From positions 6,820,001-6,884,000 of the forward strand of contig JAGGNK010010225.1 of assembly GCA_017590115.1 (NCBI GenBank): 64,000 nt of DNA, in the 5' to 3' direction. Both the position numbers and the translations under genes were made by a program. The stretch comes from Montifringilla adamsi. Lineage: Eukaryota > Chordata > Aves > Passeriformes > Passeridae. The notes below the pieces were generated by a model, which searched no databases, was not told where the DNA came from, and saw only the letters and a program-made list of their open reading frames with translations. The number at the start of each line of letters is the position of its first letter. The stretch's first letter is position 1. Of this stretch, positions 49,301 to 62,000 are shown in pieces.

Positions 49301-50959
49301 TGAGTTTGACTGCTTGCTCTCACTGTTTTGTACTGCCTTCTCACTGTCTTTCCATGTACTGAGGCAGACACAATGAATTAGAGAAATTGCATTTAACACA
49401 ATTTTCTTTCAAGAAAATAAACATTTTTCTGCTATGACTAGTGTGAACTACTTTCTCTAAAACCATTATTTTCAAATAATCTGTGCACATGTGATTTTTC
49501 CATCTTCTAGAAGCCCATCAGGAAGACTTGTTGGAAATTTATTGCAGTCAGAGAAAACTAGATTCTTAACATAGAAATCATTTGCCACAAAAATTTGGAG
49601 GATTGATTCCATACTTCTGATCTCATCTCTTTCAAAGTATTTTAATAGATATAACAGATTAAGATTTCACCACTGAGAATCCCAAGAGGTGCCTCTCAGA
49701 TATCTCATCTATTTCTCCAAAGATACAGGCCTTGAAATTTCTGTCTTGTATTAACACCACTTTCTTAGAAACTGAGCAAGTTTTTTGTTTAGCACAAATG
49801 CTCTCTACATCCTGGTCTCCTTCAACAGAGGAACTACATTCTCATATCTGTGTGGAAAAGCATCTCAATTTAGCCATGATGGTAAGAGTCATTCTTACTC
49901 ATTCTCTAATTCCGAGACTAAAATCTTTCAATGGTATCTCATCTTAAAATTCATTAATAATAATAATTTTTAAAAATACTAATTTCTAGTGTGATTTTTT
50001 ATACCGATAGTGTCTATTTTCCTGCAGAAACAGTTACAGTACAGAATTCTTTGAAAAAAGTAGAAGTATGGAGGATTTCTAATCCAACTAAAATAACAGT
50101 TTACCTGACTGTGTTCTTAGCCACAAACCACGGGAATGCTTCCCTACAGCTTGGCAGGTGTGATTTGGAGATAATTGCAGCAAAGGGAGGGGGCCATCTC
50201 TGGCTTGCAATTCTCCTTGAGAGACTGCAGGTCTTTTTTCCTTCTGTGTAACCTCGTATGATAATTTGTCCAATTCCACCTGTCTGCTAAAGTAGCTCTT
50301 ACAGTTGGGTGTCTGTGGTTAATTGATATTGTTCTGGTTTAGTGCAGCTTCTGTGCTAGTCACAGGAACAGGCAAAAATAGTTTTCAAAGTTGAAAACTA
50401 AATCTGGAATCATTACAATATCAGTATTTTGCTTAAGAGATTTGCTAAATGGTCAGTCTGGATGCTATTCTTTGCAAAGAATTTAAATGTGTTGCAAGTT
50501 TTAAATTGGAAACCTCTTCTCAGGAAGAAATACAGAGTTACATACTGCAAAATTTAAATCAGAACTGGAAAATGGAGTGAAAAAAAAATTTCCGTAATCT
50601 CTTGGCTGTGATAAATAAAGATAGGATAAAATAGTCAGGGTGACCTTGGCAGTTTAGTGCAAAAACTTGTTCTCAGAAGGTTCATGGATTTGGAAGCAAA
50701 GATCTCATCAATAGCCTTAAATATGTCCACAGATTGAGAATGAAGTTGAATCTTAGATACAGATCCTGTAACTAACCATCTGGATATTAGTTTCCTAGTT
50801 TTGCAAGGAACTTTAACAGGTGCCTAAGTTTATATTTTAAGTATTCATGGACAAAAAGTTAAGAATGTTCGCAGGAACCTTGGCTGAACTGTTGGCTGCA
50901 TATCCAGACAATAAATCTATTTATAGACACATACATATATAGGCCATATGACACCAACA
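43339..50959. other. unique AT-rich sequence with one candidate exon inside
   Basis: Apart from the minus-strand candidate exon at 45772-45939, no gene is recognised. A GTTGTTGTTGTT run is near 46945-46962. Two short segments, about 44158-44205 and 44343-44395 (GGTCCTGATTCTGTTTTCAT), loosely resemble old dispersed sauropsid repeats. At 50330 TGTTCTGGTTTAGTGCAG resembles an LTR start but is not followed by LTR sequence. Confidence 0.4.
45772..45939 (-). other. candidate terminal or micro-exon (unconfirmed)
   Basis: On the minus strand a pyrimidine-rich stretch and CATTGCAG (AG at plus positions 45940-45941) is followed by an open frame to a TAG at 45772. The reading starts PLCCITIQAAFEAQAEGLGE and ends NYIKTVQVSLPRRD. 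Within it, CTCG|GTGAGA at 45885 is a good donor match, so an alternative is a 55-base internal exon at 45885-45939. No polyadenylation signal is obvious just downstream. The residue mix is more protein-like than most ORFs in the window, but I recognise no family. Confidence 0.18.
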
Positions 50960-51791
50960 ATCCATATTGTATATGCTAACTCAGCTGAAGGCTTCTCAGC
51001 AGTGTAGGCAGAATCAGTTTTATGGAAGCAGCAATATGGGTCACAGCAGATGGGAGAAAGAGGCTAAAAAGATTCAGTGGAGGCTTCAGCGGACAGAACA
51101 GATGGGTTGTGGGGGGAGAGAATGGGGTTTCTGGAGTAAGACTGGAGCTTGCAACTCAGAGGTCAGTGAAGGTCCATGATATTCTGGGTACAAAGTGATT
51201 GAGAAGACTAAAAAGGCTGGAGAAGCTAAGAGAGGCTTTAGTGGGGTTGTGTTATCAGGGTAGTGACAGCTCTTCTATCTCTCTGTGCTTCTGAGATCTT
51301 GACTATTTTCATGGGTAATCCCCCTCTTCCTCACTTTTCTGAAGCACAGAACTTTCACCATCCACCCTTTGCTCATCACCCATGGACCCATCCTCATCCA
51401 CTACCCTTGTCCTGATTGGAAGGCCTGCAGCATCCTGTCCTCCCACAGAGGCAAGGCCTGCTCCTCCTGGGATGAGCAATAGCAGAACATTGAAAGGGAT
51501 GGCTGTCACAGAGGACTTGGGCCACACGCCTTCCCGCAGGAAAGGCCGGCAGAAAAGTGACAATCCCTTCCCTAAGCAGCTGCACATCCCTAGGTTACAT
51601 CCTGTTTGTTCACTCGGTGTTAGCAACAGCGGGAGAGGAAGATGGCTTTATAAAGCAGGAAACAAAGACCTGCTGTTCATCCTGGAAAGCCAGGCCCCAT
51701 CCTTGGCAGAGAGGAAGCACACAGTCTGCTGCCATAAGCTGCTGCCTACCTTGTCTTTTGGCTTAATACAGCTCCGTATGCGAGTGTGACT
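50960..51791. other. unexplained GC-richer block, possible old LTR or exon-bearing sequence
   Basis: About 0.8 kb visibly richer in G and C than its surroundings, with overlapping ORFs on both strands (minus 51309-51626, 105 codons; plus 51382-51789, 135 codons). The right part has a retroviral-LTR-like order on the plus strand: a TATA-like CTTTATAAAGC near 51646 and, about 110 bases on, GGCTTAATACAGCTCCGTAT (about 51759), which resembles a decayed polyadenylation region. I could not define LTR ends or a target-site duplication. Alternatives are an unidentified repeat or a non-coding transcript promoter. Confidence 0.3.
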
Positions 51792-51826
51792 GTTGTGTGT
51801 ATATACATATGTGTGTATGTATATAG
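51792..51826. repeat. TG/TA simple repeat
   Basis: An interrupted run of TGTGTGTATATACATATGTG-type alternating purine-pyrimidine sequence at the right edge of the GC-richer block. Confidence 0.9.
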
Positions 51827-54800
51827 TTTAATCCAAGAAATAATTATAAAAACACAATAATGAGCTTCCAAGTATTATCAAGCCTATTAAGCTACAAATA
51901 GTTCATTGAGGACCAATTTCTAAGTGCTAAATATTACAGCTAGATTTTGCTTTTATGCAAAAATCAATGCAAACACATGAATCATTGAGAAGCATGCTGC
52001 AGCCTTCCAAAGTCAGTTTCTAATTAGCAATCCATTGATCCAAGTAGCTAGTACTACAAATAACACAGAAAAAAAAATGTTCTACCAAGTGTATGGAAAA
52101 AAGAGTCAATTTTTTGCCCTTTATAATTAATTTCAATTCTTTCCAGAATTGAGGAAAGTGCCTAAGTTTTGCATCCCTAACATTATTTCCTATATACAGC
52201 AATGTTCCTCCTTTCATTCAGTCCCATCACTTAGAAAACTCACTCAGATTATGCATAAGAATAAAACAAATACAGAAAATAAATTAGGGAAAACTAACAA
52301 AAACTACCTAACTAACTAAAACTAACTTACTAACAAAAACCCAATTCTTTTCCTTGCTGCAAGTGCTCTCCATTCTTAGAAGAGGGCAATTGAGATAGCC
52401 TTACTACCCACTAAAACAATTTAGAGTGTCCCGATGTTTAGACAGATATTTAGGAGGGTGAAAAACTGTTATCAGTCTGGAATTAAAGCTAACACAATCT
52501 TAAACTTTTATTTATTTATTTAATTTATATATTTTGTGTGCAGAATAGATCATGTTAATATGCAAATCCTTCACATAGGATTGTCCATTAGCTGCAAAAA
52601 TGTTCAGCTGTGTCCTGTATAAAGCTAGAATTCACTGCAGCTAAAAGTCATAAGAATGACTTCCAGAAGTAAAGAACACACATTTCACCATGGATATTTT
52701 CAATATGAGAAAGAAAATACTAAGAACTTCTCTAGTTGAGATCCTCTATTTAGAAGTTTTGCCTTTTCTGTGAAAATAAGAAGATATTCTAAGACTGAAC
52801 TGAATCTTACAAAATGGCTGAACACAGTCAACATAAATTTAAATATTGCATAGTAGCAGCTCTGTGTCTTGCAATTCTTCTGGTTAAAGTTTCTGGTCTG
52901 GTGTTAGTTAAAGTTGAGGTTTGCTGCAAAAGAGCATTATTTAGTCTGTCTTCAATGATGCATGGGATCACTATCGGTCTTCATTTGGTGGTATGTATTT
53001 GTATTTTCCAACCAATGACCTTTATACACCTTCAATTTTAAAATAATGTAAAGGTTTAAAACTATTTGCTCCATCTCAGGGTAAATTGAACAATTTTAAA
53101 AGCGCATTAAAATGTGAGTTGCATTCTGTAAAGAAAGCCAGTCTTCAATATTCGCATAATGGTGCTAACTAAACAGCAGTAGTAATTCCAAAACTCAGAG
53201 AAACACACCATTTAAATGAAAGTTTGAGATACCTTTTCAATTCAGGAGATCAATATGTGTAGAAAAAAACCTGGGATTCCCATCCTTCTTAGTACCTGCA
53301 CATTCAGTTATTTGCTTTAAAAGAGCAGCTTATTTGACAATATTGGTGGAGTATTTGCATCAAGGTAATTACCTCATTAGAAACAAAATCTTCATCCTTA
53401 GGGTACCTTTTTTACACCTCAAAATTATATAGCTTCTCAGGGAATTTAGAAAATTATTTTTAAAATAATATTTGCTGAAAATTTTGTTAAATATCTCTAA
53501 TTTTTGACATGGGTTTGTGTGTCCGATCAAGAACAAATTCCAAAGCAGAAGTTCAAATAACATGATTGTAACTAAGAAAATTGATGAAATATAAATTTAC
53601 AAGATTGTGTAGCTAAAATGATGGAGCAATACTGAAGCTTAGCAGAAACTACTAAAAGAAATCTTACCCCTGAATCTTTATTAACACTGTATATCTAGTG
53701 TGGATACAGTGCAATTTTATCTTGAACCTAGGGATTATTGCATAGATTGAAAATGGAGTCAAAGTTAGAGAAAAGAATGTACAACATGACAAAAGGAATC
53801 TTAGCTTGCCATCAAGACATCTTGTTATAAATTGAGTCAGACGGATCTAAAGTTATTGCTTTGTTTCTGTGCTATATCTTGTAGCACAGCTCTTAGACAT
53901 TGAACATAGAAAACGAGGTCCACAAGGCATATTTATGAGCTGAAAACCTACACAAAACCTACAGAAATCCTCAAAGATGGTTTTCTCAGAAATTTCAACA
54001 CATTTAACACACATTTCTATACATTCTGGCATCCCTCTTTTGCTCTATGTTACTTTTCTGATTATAAAACTAGTAACTGTATGATAACAATTTTTATTTG
54101 CTGTTGGCAAACATTATTTTAAGCACTCTATAACACAAATTATATTTGCTCCAAAATACTCTTGCTTACATGGTAGGCAATAAGGGGAAAAAAATGCATC
54201 CGTCCATTCTCATTTCAGCTTAAATATCATCAAATACAGTATCACCAGCTCAAGAACAGGTAGGACACTTTAGTGAGAATTAGTATATATTAGCAAATGA
54301 TCCAGCAGTCTGATCTCATCAGTGATGAACACACAGCCTGTTTCTCTGTTTAAAGATCATTAGAAAAACCATCAGGCTTATTAATGCATAAAATTCTCTG
54401 TATTGTTGTCACATTTCTTCTTGTATATACCTTTCACTGAATGAAAGCATAGAAAAATTGTCTGTGTATTCCTGTTTTCTATGAAATTTATCATGGCAAT
54501 ACTCTTCAGTTTTCAGTTTACATGCCTCAGTTATTTTGATATAACTTTGTCTAATCTTCTGATGCACCTGCAAGCTTCCTGTTTGCTTTCTAGTATTCAG
54601 GAAGGCAAAGCAGAAACTTCTTGAGAAGCAGCCGGTTGGTCTAATGAGATATTTAGAAACAGGATGCTTCCAAAACAATGGGTTGAAATTTCTGTTGAAA
54701 CACATCATTTCTGTTAGGTTTCCTCAGCTATGAACTTTAGATTGAGGTACAAATGTGATTAACCCTAAAACTCTACCCTTTGTGTAATATTCCCACTGAT

Positions 54801-55125
54801 TCTCTAGCATTCAGCAGTGTCTTCTTATAGTAGAATTGCAGTGGTCACTTTTCAAGGCTCAGCATTTGCCTCAAGTTATCAAACCATTATCTACAATGAA
54901 GTAATGAGAGCAACAGGACTCAAAAGCTTTTAGTTCCTGAAAACAAGAAGAAAAACTTCTCAAATCTCAAAAAAAAGGCTACTCCTTTCCTTAAACTCAT
55001 GGACATGTGTGAGAGTCTCAAGTACTAAACAAATTGCCAGTGTGATCATGTTCAACAGTGAAAATACTTGGTTACTTATAGAACATTGTGTCTTTTAAGT
55101 GTTTTGCATATGTCTCCTCTTCCAG
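51827..55125. other. unique AT-rich sequence, no gene seen
   Basis: No gene or repeat family is recognised except the small ACTAA/CTAA-rich run. The plus-strand 75-codon frame at 52814-53041 has a fair start context and one hydrophobic stretch, but no supporting signal and no recognisable family. Confidence 0.5.
52291..52341. repeat. degenerate ACTAA-rich simple repeat
   Basis: A run of AAACTAAC, CTAACTAACTAAA and ACTAACAAAAAC units. Confidence 0.85.
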
Positions 55126-55196
55126 GTTGCAAAAAAACCCCGATACTCACAAGATTTTGAACTGAGATTTAGATGGCAGCTGGAAGCCAGTGATAG
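55126..55196 (+). other. candidate short exon (weak)
   Basis: A pyrimidine-rich TGTCTCCTCTTCCAG acceptor ends at 55125 and a donor-like GATAG|GTGATC follows at 55196/55197. The 71 bases between are open as VAKKPRYSQDFELRFRWQLE and four more residues, a charged, protein-like string. The donor is only a fair match and no neighbouring exon is seen. It may be chance. Confidence 0.12.
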
Positions 55197-57529
55197 GTGA
55201 TCCATGTGAAGTCAAATGAATTTCTTGTATGTCTTAGAGGTTAATTTAGCAGTAATCCAGAAAAGCAATCTGTAATTTCTTCAGCTGCAAATAAAACCTG
55301 TTTCTGGTTATCAACGGTTCTGACCTTGAGACTATTGTACAAAATCTGAGTAACTAGTACTACTATTGATTGAAAAGACACAGGGCAATGGTGAAATCAC
55401 AAAGCACATCAAGGACATTTAAGTCCATGAGAGAGTGCTGTAAACCCTGAATTTACATCGCGACAGAAGCAGCTAAGCAGGGAGAGGTTTCTCTGGGTTT
55501 GGTGTTTTTTCAGGCATACTTGCTCCCTGAGCATTCCTTCCACTTGGGCTTAGCTGACTGCACTTTGCTGTGCAGGGTATTGTAATGCCACTTCTGGGTC
55601 AACTACAACTCTCTTTGCTGTAAAAACTTGCATTGAATTCTGCTCCTGGATACCTCAACTTTATTCCATTTTCTAAGCTTCTTTGTGAATTGGGCCTTAA
55701 TGAATGTCCAAAAGACACACTGAATTTAGGTGATTTGGTGCTTAAGTGTATACCTGTCTCAACCCTGAACATAAGGAATAAACAATACTAATACAATTGG
55801 GAAATATGCCTCACAGGAAAAAGCATGTTTCCTTGTTTAGAAAGTAAACAAACAAACAAACAAATAAATAAATAAATAAATAAATTCTATTAATGAATAA
55901 TGCAAGGCCAAATAAATGCACATGTGCCTGATCCAAAACACATTAATTTTCTATTGAACATTTAACAGGAAAGCAAAGAAAATGACTTCAGGTGTAAATG
56001 AAAAAATAAATAAAACTAAACAAAGTTTTCTTTAGAGACATTTAAACACTAAGATCAAAGAAGCTGCCTAGTACTCTTACTAAATTACAGGCAGCCAAGA
56101 CTGTTTTGCAAGCACAATATTCGCAGTGGAATTTCCAATACTTTTTTGCCCTGATTCAATGCTCTAAGAAGCTCATTATTTCAAGTCCTAGCCAGCTGCA
56201 GAGAAGTTATCTGAGAGTTAGGCTGACATTGATAATACATTAAAAAGCTTAGAAGCACATTCTACAGCACCTACTTATGGTAGAGATATTTGTAACATGA
56301 AGCAAATAAAACTATTAAAGTATTCCTGCCTTTGACATCTTTAGCCATTCAAAGCTGAGAGGAAAAAGAAAACAGAAAATCTTGTCAAAAAGTAATATTT
56401 TAAAATGTCTCATAAAGAAGAGACATTGCATGATCTTTCCCTTTGCTGCGGCAGTCACGAAGGAGCAGAAACAGTCAGCTCTGAAGTGAAGAAACGAGTA
56501 TAGAATATGATTTATTTCCGAAATCTAAGAAGCATCATACCAGTTATAGAGAAAATTAATATTCTCTCTCCAGCCCAGGCAATGACAGAAGAAATGGTGT
56601 TGTCCTTTAACAGAGACATTAGCCAAAATTCCTCAAAGTGTCAAAGTGTTTAATGATTGCATGCTCTGCATGGTACAATCTTTCATAAATTTGTATTGCT
56701 ACTGTATCCAGACGAGCTACTTCTGCGCTTCTGATCAGTAGATACATCTTCTAATATATACTTTTGGGGCTTTGATTGACCCATAATACTCAACAAGATG
56801 TTAAAAGCACACAGAAAAGAAGAAACATGCAAGAATATTCTATAATTCTGTTTTATGCATAAGTTTTTAAGACTACTTAAATATCATAATATAAAGCCTT
56901 GTACAAAGTCCCCTTTCCCCCAAAAAACAGGTTCAGTGAAAACAGGTGCAGTGACAACCTTTTCTTTTGTTTTTGTAAAATGTCAGTGAAAAAAACTCCT
57001 AGGACTCTGTAAAAGCCAAGTATGTCCAAGTTTTCTTTTATGTTTGCTTATGCAATTTTCAATATGTTTTACATGAGTCCATCCAGAAACTTATTCTTTG
57101 CATTCACAGTTAATAAAAATTAAAAGAGGACAGGAACATACACAGTTGTTCTCTGCTCATGTTTGCAGCATGCTTGGCCTTACGTGGGTCTAGATTCAGC
57201 TGCCATTTGGAAGATTTTCTGTACAGCCTTAAGGGCTGGGTGCACTTCTCTGAAATTACAGTTTCTGTAGAGGTTGATAGGGTAGCAGCAGTTGTTTTCA
57301 GTCATCAGATGTGCTAATAGAATTAATTTCACAAGTCACATCTAAACTAAAGTACTCTTTACGGGCAGTCAGTCAGAATTTCAGGACCACCATGTGGTCT
57401 GCCACAAGGCACAAGTGGCCTGGAGTTTATACACTGCCACTGTGATGCAGTAAAGAAAAGATGTATGTGAGCAGTCAGGGCAAATGTGCTACAGCCAAGG
57501 TATTTCAGAATAGACAGGAAAGTGACTAG
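55197..57529. other. unique AT-rich sequence with one microsatellite
   Basis: No gene or older repeat is recognised. A 16-base near-duplicate (AAACAGGTTCAGTGA and AAACAGGTGCAGTGA) lies near 56926-56956, and an 8-base unit TCAAAGTG is doubled near 56633-56648. Confidence 0.5.
55846..55885. repeat. compound (AAAC)n(AAAT)n microsatellite
   Basis: About four AAAC units are followed directly by about five AAAT units. It is uninterrupted and therefore likely polymorphic. Confidence 0.95.
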
Positions 57530-57720
57530 ATATTGGTAAGATCTTATCTAGAATGCCAAAAATATAGAATTATGGCTATGAAAACAAAGAGGAAATTCAA
57601 ACTACAAAAAGATACAGATAAGAGCTATGTGAATAAGTGAGAAATATGTGAGAATGCTGAAAGGGGTTTCTTTGCTTATTCTAATCAAACAAAGGCTGAG
57701 ATAGGTGTATGCTGCCACCA
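57530..57720 (+). mobile_element. very old CR1 LINE fragment
   Basis: Strongly diverged plus-strand CR1 from the region just downstream of the RT domain. Landmarks in CR1 order are TTGGTAAGATCTTATCTAGA (57533), a segment with AAAAGATACAGATAAGAGC (about 57607), GCTGAAAGGGGTTTCTTTGC (about 57656) and CAAAGGCTGAGATAGG (about 57690). Divergence is clearly greater than in the other CR1 copies here, so this is the oldest one I can see. Confidence 0.5.
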
Positions 57721-58940
57721 GGAAGTACAGCAGTGGTAAACACTAAAGAATTAATGCTAAAATTGATATTGATACCAGAAGAATAAACTGGTATGTTTTT
57801 TCAAGAGTAAAATTCTTTTGTTAATTAAAAGACATTTCACAGTGTTACAGCAAGGAGCATCTGGAACTATTCTTCAAGTAGAGCAATGATTGTAAAAATA
57901 TTTCTGATAGATCTGGATCCTTTTATTGAGGCATTATATGATGTGTACCCTCTGATAGCAGGGGAGTGGTCCCAATGCCTCAACCTTTCTTCATTTGTGC
58001 CTCTATGTTTCCCTCTTAATTTTGTTCATCTGAAACATACAGGCTGTGCTTGCCACTGCCACTGCCTCTTCAGCAGTGTCTTGTATATAGAGCAAAACAG
58101 AAATAATGGAGACAGTTATTACAAAACAAAAGTTTAAAAAAATTGTAGTGCTGTTCTGCTATTAACAAGTCTTGCTGAGAAAAAACTAGGGCAAATGACA
58201 GTCAAGAGGTATTTGACTTTCACGTAATTATATTTTTTTAAAGTGAGATACATACATATATATATATGCACACAAGAATCTAGTAAGCATCAGCTGGCAC
58301 ATCTATTTAGCTATTCAAATATATTTTATCTGACAATGTTGATTTCTCACATTTATTTCTACTCACTGGGCATAGAATTGACTGCATTATGCCAATGTTT
58401 GCCATGTTAACTATTTCTAAAGGTTACCAACTACGTAATCATATATGACATGAAAAAGTAGTTGAATTTCACTCCCCAGCAAACTGAGTTCTGAGTCATT
58501 GGTACTTCCTTCTGCTGTAAGCTGTAAGTAAACCACCCCCTACACTACCCCCAGTGTACATGTTAGAGAAATAAAAAAGTCAAGTAGATATGCCATTCTT
58601 CTTCATTTGTATATGAAAGAGCTGTGAGGATGTTACTCCCTTTTGGTTGCAAAACAATGCTCATATGCCCTCCTGCAAAAACTTCACAGAAACATCCTGA
58701 CCTCTTCAGATGCTTTTTGTTCAAATATTTTCAGTTGAATAATGAAAGCCAAAGGCTTATGATGCATCTCCTAATTAAGACAAACAGCATTCATTTCCAT
58801 TTTTAAATGCTATGTATTATTTTGCCTCCATCTTTCTTCTTTTTCGCTTTTCACTGTATCCCAACCATCAAATATAAGACTTCAGATTCTCCTCAAAACA
58901 AAGGCCTGCACAGCTGTTACTTTGCAGCAAGCACATTGTG
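57721..58940. other. unique AT-rich sequence, no gene seen
   Basis: No gene is recognised. A short CATACATATATATATATG run lies at about 58250-58268. Confidence 0.5.
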
Positions 58941-59006
58941 GGCCCCATCCAAAGCTCATTGAAGTCACAGTCTTTCAATTGACTTCAAAAGGCTTTGGAT
59001 AGACTC
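58941..59006. repeat. palindromic sauropsid repeat relic (imperfect hairpin)
   Basis: A 21-base left arm at 58947-58967 (ATCCAAAGC...GAAGTCA) and a right arm at 58980-59000 (TGACTTC...GCTTTGGAT) are inverted repeats with three mismatches around a 12-base loop. I recall this form (GGGCC...ATCCAAAGCCCATTGAAGTC...CATTGACTTCAATGGGCTTTGGAT) as a very common dispersed motif in turtle, crocodile and bird DNA. The family name is uncertain. Confidence 0.65.
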
Positions 59007-62000
59007 CTTTCTTAAGCTATATCTTAATATGTGATGCATTTTTAAAGCTGGAAAACCTTTAATGCACTGACGTTTCTGCAGTTTATTATAACAGAAGATA
59101 CAAGAAAAATGTGCAAACAAATGGACTGAGTTAATTCTGCACAAAGTGTTAATATGAAATGTATTCTTATGATTCTGCTGCCAACTACTTTTAATATCCT
59201 AATAATGTATTGTTACTCGGTGACAATACAGAATAATTTTAAATCCCCATTCGTAAGGACTCCAATTATAATCTAATTCAGCTCAGATTAACTATGCTTT
59301 GATGGCAATTTCCTTATACAAAAAAAAATTAGTCTAAGATAATGCACTGCAAATATAGTTTCAATGCTAATAAAAGGCAGTTTAACAGCCTACAGAAGTT
59401 CATTCTGACTACCTTTTCATTGCAATGATAAACAGTACATAAAGCACTTCAATTACATATTTAATGTAAAATACAAAGTTGTAACATAAAATTTAGTCAA
59501 ACCACTGATAACTTCTCTTTAGGTATCCAAATTTTTCAATAAATAAAATTGGATTTTTGCTGTTTCTACAGAACTACGACAGAGTTGAGATCGGTGTTAG
59601 CAGTGTCACTACATATGCATCTGTTTCATATAATAATTTCATTGCTATGAAAAACTGCAGCAGCTTTCATTGTTTAAAACTGAAGCAGCTGTAAGTGGGA
59701 CATTTCAGTTCATTACTGCTTCAGCCAAGCTTTGCACTGAAAATTATTCAGTAAACTTTCATGACAGCTTTTGATTTTTGCTATAACTTACAACACTCTT
59801 TTACTGCCATAAGTTGCTTTCTTGCAATAAATGTAAAATGATATGGAGCTACATTGCTTATGCCAGCTCAAGATTTGATCCAAAAGCTGATTCTGACATC
59901 AAGGCCCTGGCAGAAGGACATATCATAAATCTAAATGAAAAATTACAATAACAATATCTGCTGAATGTTTTAATCTTAGTGGTATACTAAATAATTCCTT
60001 TCACTGGAGTGCAAGGATTACAATGTCTGTAATCTTTAATATTAACTTCTAATTTACATTTTTTTCATTCATCAAAAAGCAGTAATTATACTCCAACCTT
60101 CCTCTGTTTTTTTAACTACTGTTCAAGAGGAAACTTATGGATGTGTGAAATCTTATGAGTGATACATAGCAGAGGCAACCAGAACTTCACTTCTTGAAAA
60201 ATTCTGTCAGTTTGGATTTTGTATTCCAGAATAAGCAAGAAAGGGGTGAAAGGGAATTCCTCTGAAACTCTTTTATGCAAACAAGAGTGACCAGAAAGCA
60301 GCCTAGTTGTGACTGACAGCTTTGATTAAAGGAGCCTGCATGGCAGTTTGTTGTGTTTTATATCAAGCAGACAAGTGGACTGGTCTTCTTTATCCCCATG
60401 TAGACTAGATGACTAATTACAGGGACAAAATCTCCTCTAAGAATTTTTCTGTTCATTTTCAGAAACAAATATCCCTTAAACCTGATTAATTTTATGATGG
60501 TTGTAAAGTTGGTCTGAAAATTGTCCGCAGAAGACCTAGATCTGAATTCCCACTTAGAATCAGAGACATGGAATAGGATTTTTGACCTGCATCTTCTTCT
60601 CTGAAAAGCATCGATTTAAAAAAAAAAAACAAAAACCCAATTTAATTTGAACAGGTTCTTTCAGACACCACAAATTGTGCCACTGACAGAGGAAATCTAT
60701 TTAAACATACCCAAATGTAATACATTTTCCCTTCAGTGATCCAAACCAATTCAAACACAAAGAGAACTCTTAAAGGTGAAAGACTCTCTCACAATGAGCC
60801 TATGCTATAGTCAAGATATGTTTACACATCTTTTCTTATTAATGGCTCAATTTAATCCCTTAATCTGAACAAATCACTCTACAGAAATTATAACCTTTTG
60901 AATAAACATTGAGTTTGCTTAATCTTTTTTAATTGTTGATCATCCCTCTTACTTTTGAACACTTTCCTTCCTCAATGATTTTACTGAAATGAAATGTTGC
61001 AATTTTCTCCAAATTTGAATTGAATCAGTGACTTTCATTGTTTGTGTTTTTTTCCCCTGTGGTATAAATCTAATCCATTTTGAAAGGAAAATGGGGATGA
61101 TAACGAACCAGGCTTTAAAATAGCGGAATAAAAAAAATTATTTATGCTGTAAACTATGGAGTATGTCCCTTTGGTAACTGCCATTTTCAAAGTCCTTTCA
61201 GTATCGGAAATGAGATTTTTCAAACTAATTACCCACTGACGACAAAAGAGAGAACAAAAGCCTTCTGGGTTTTGGTTACTACGCCCCAGTTCCAGGAAGG
61301 CAGAGGGTTATACTGCTAACCAGCAGATGGAGACACAGTACTCTTCTTGGATGTTGCGTGCCATTCATGGAGTCACATTTCCTAGCCTCTCACTTGTACA
61401 TGCTTTCGAGTTTAAATTTCAATTCAAATACTTGGGTTGGGGTTTTTTTTATATCAGCTGAAATGCTACCAAATAGTTTTATTTATAGATCCCAAATGAA
61501 TATTTGAAACTACATTCGGTTTGAGAAAGCCCACAAATTCCAGTTCAAAATTTGACTTCTCTCAATACTCTTAAACATTAAAATGCTTTCCCTGAAATAC
61601 TCCCATCCACAAACTCAATAGTTTTCTTGATAATTGAAAATACGAGTTTACAAATTATTTGAAACAATTTTTTAAAAGAGTAGTGAGAAAAATAGATTTT
61701 CCATGGATTGCAACCATGAAGAATCTTGAAATGATTCATCAGCACCTCTGAATCCTGTGCTTTCAGATACTCAACACAGTTTTATCAGTTGCGTGAAATA
61801 GCACCGGCATTGTCTCTGATTTTTACTTTGACTCCAGAGAAACACATTGGCTACTCATTCTCTCAAACCAGAAAAATGAAGCAAAGACTGCCATATTTAT
61901 TCTAATAAAAATTGTAAGTGGTGCATCAATTATTCTAGTCCCTTGCGTGTCTAATGCCTAGAACACTAGAATATTTCCCCCTTCTTTTTTAAGAGTTGCC

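Noticed and set aside
52814..53041. 75-codon ORF with fair start context and one hydrophobic stretch
   Set aside because: No family, no promoter or polyadenylation context, and length within chance expectation.
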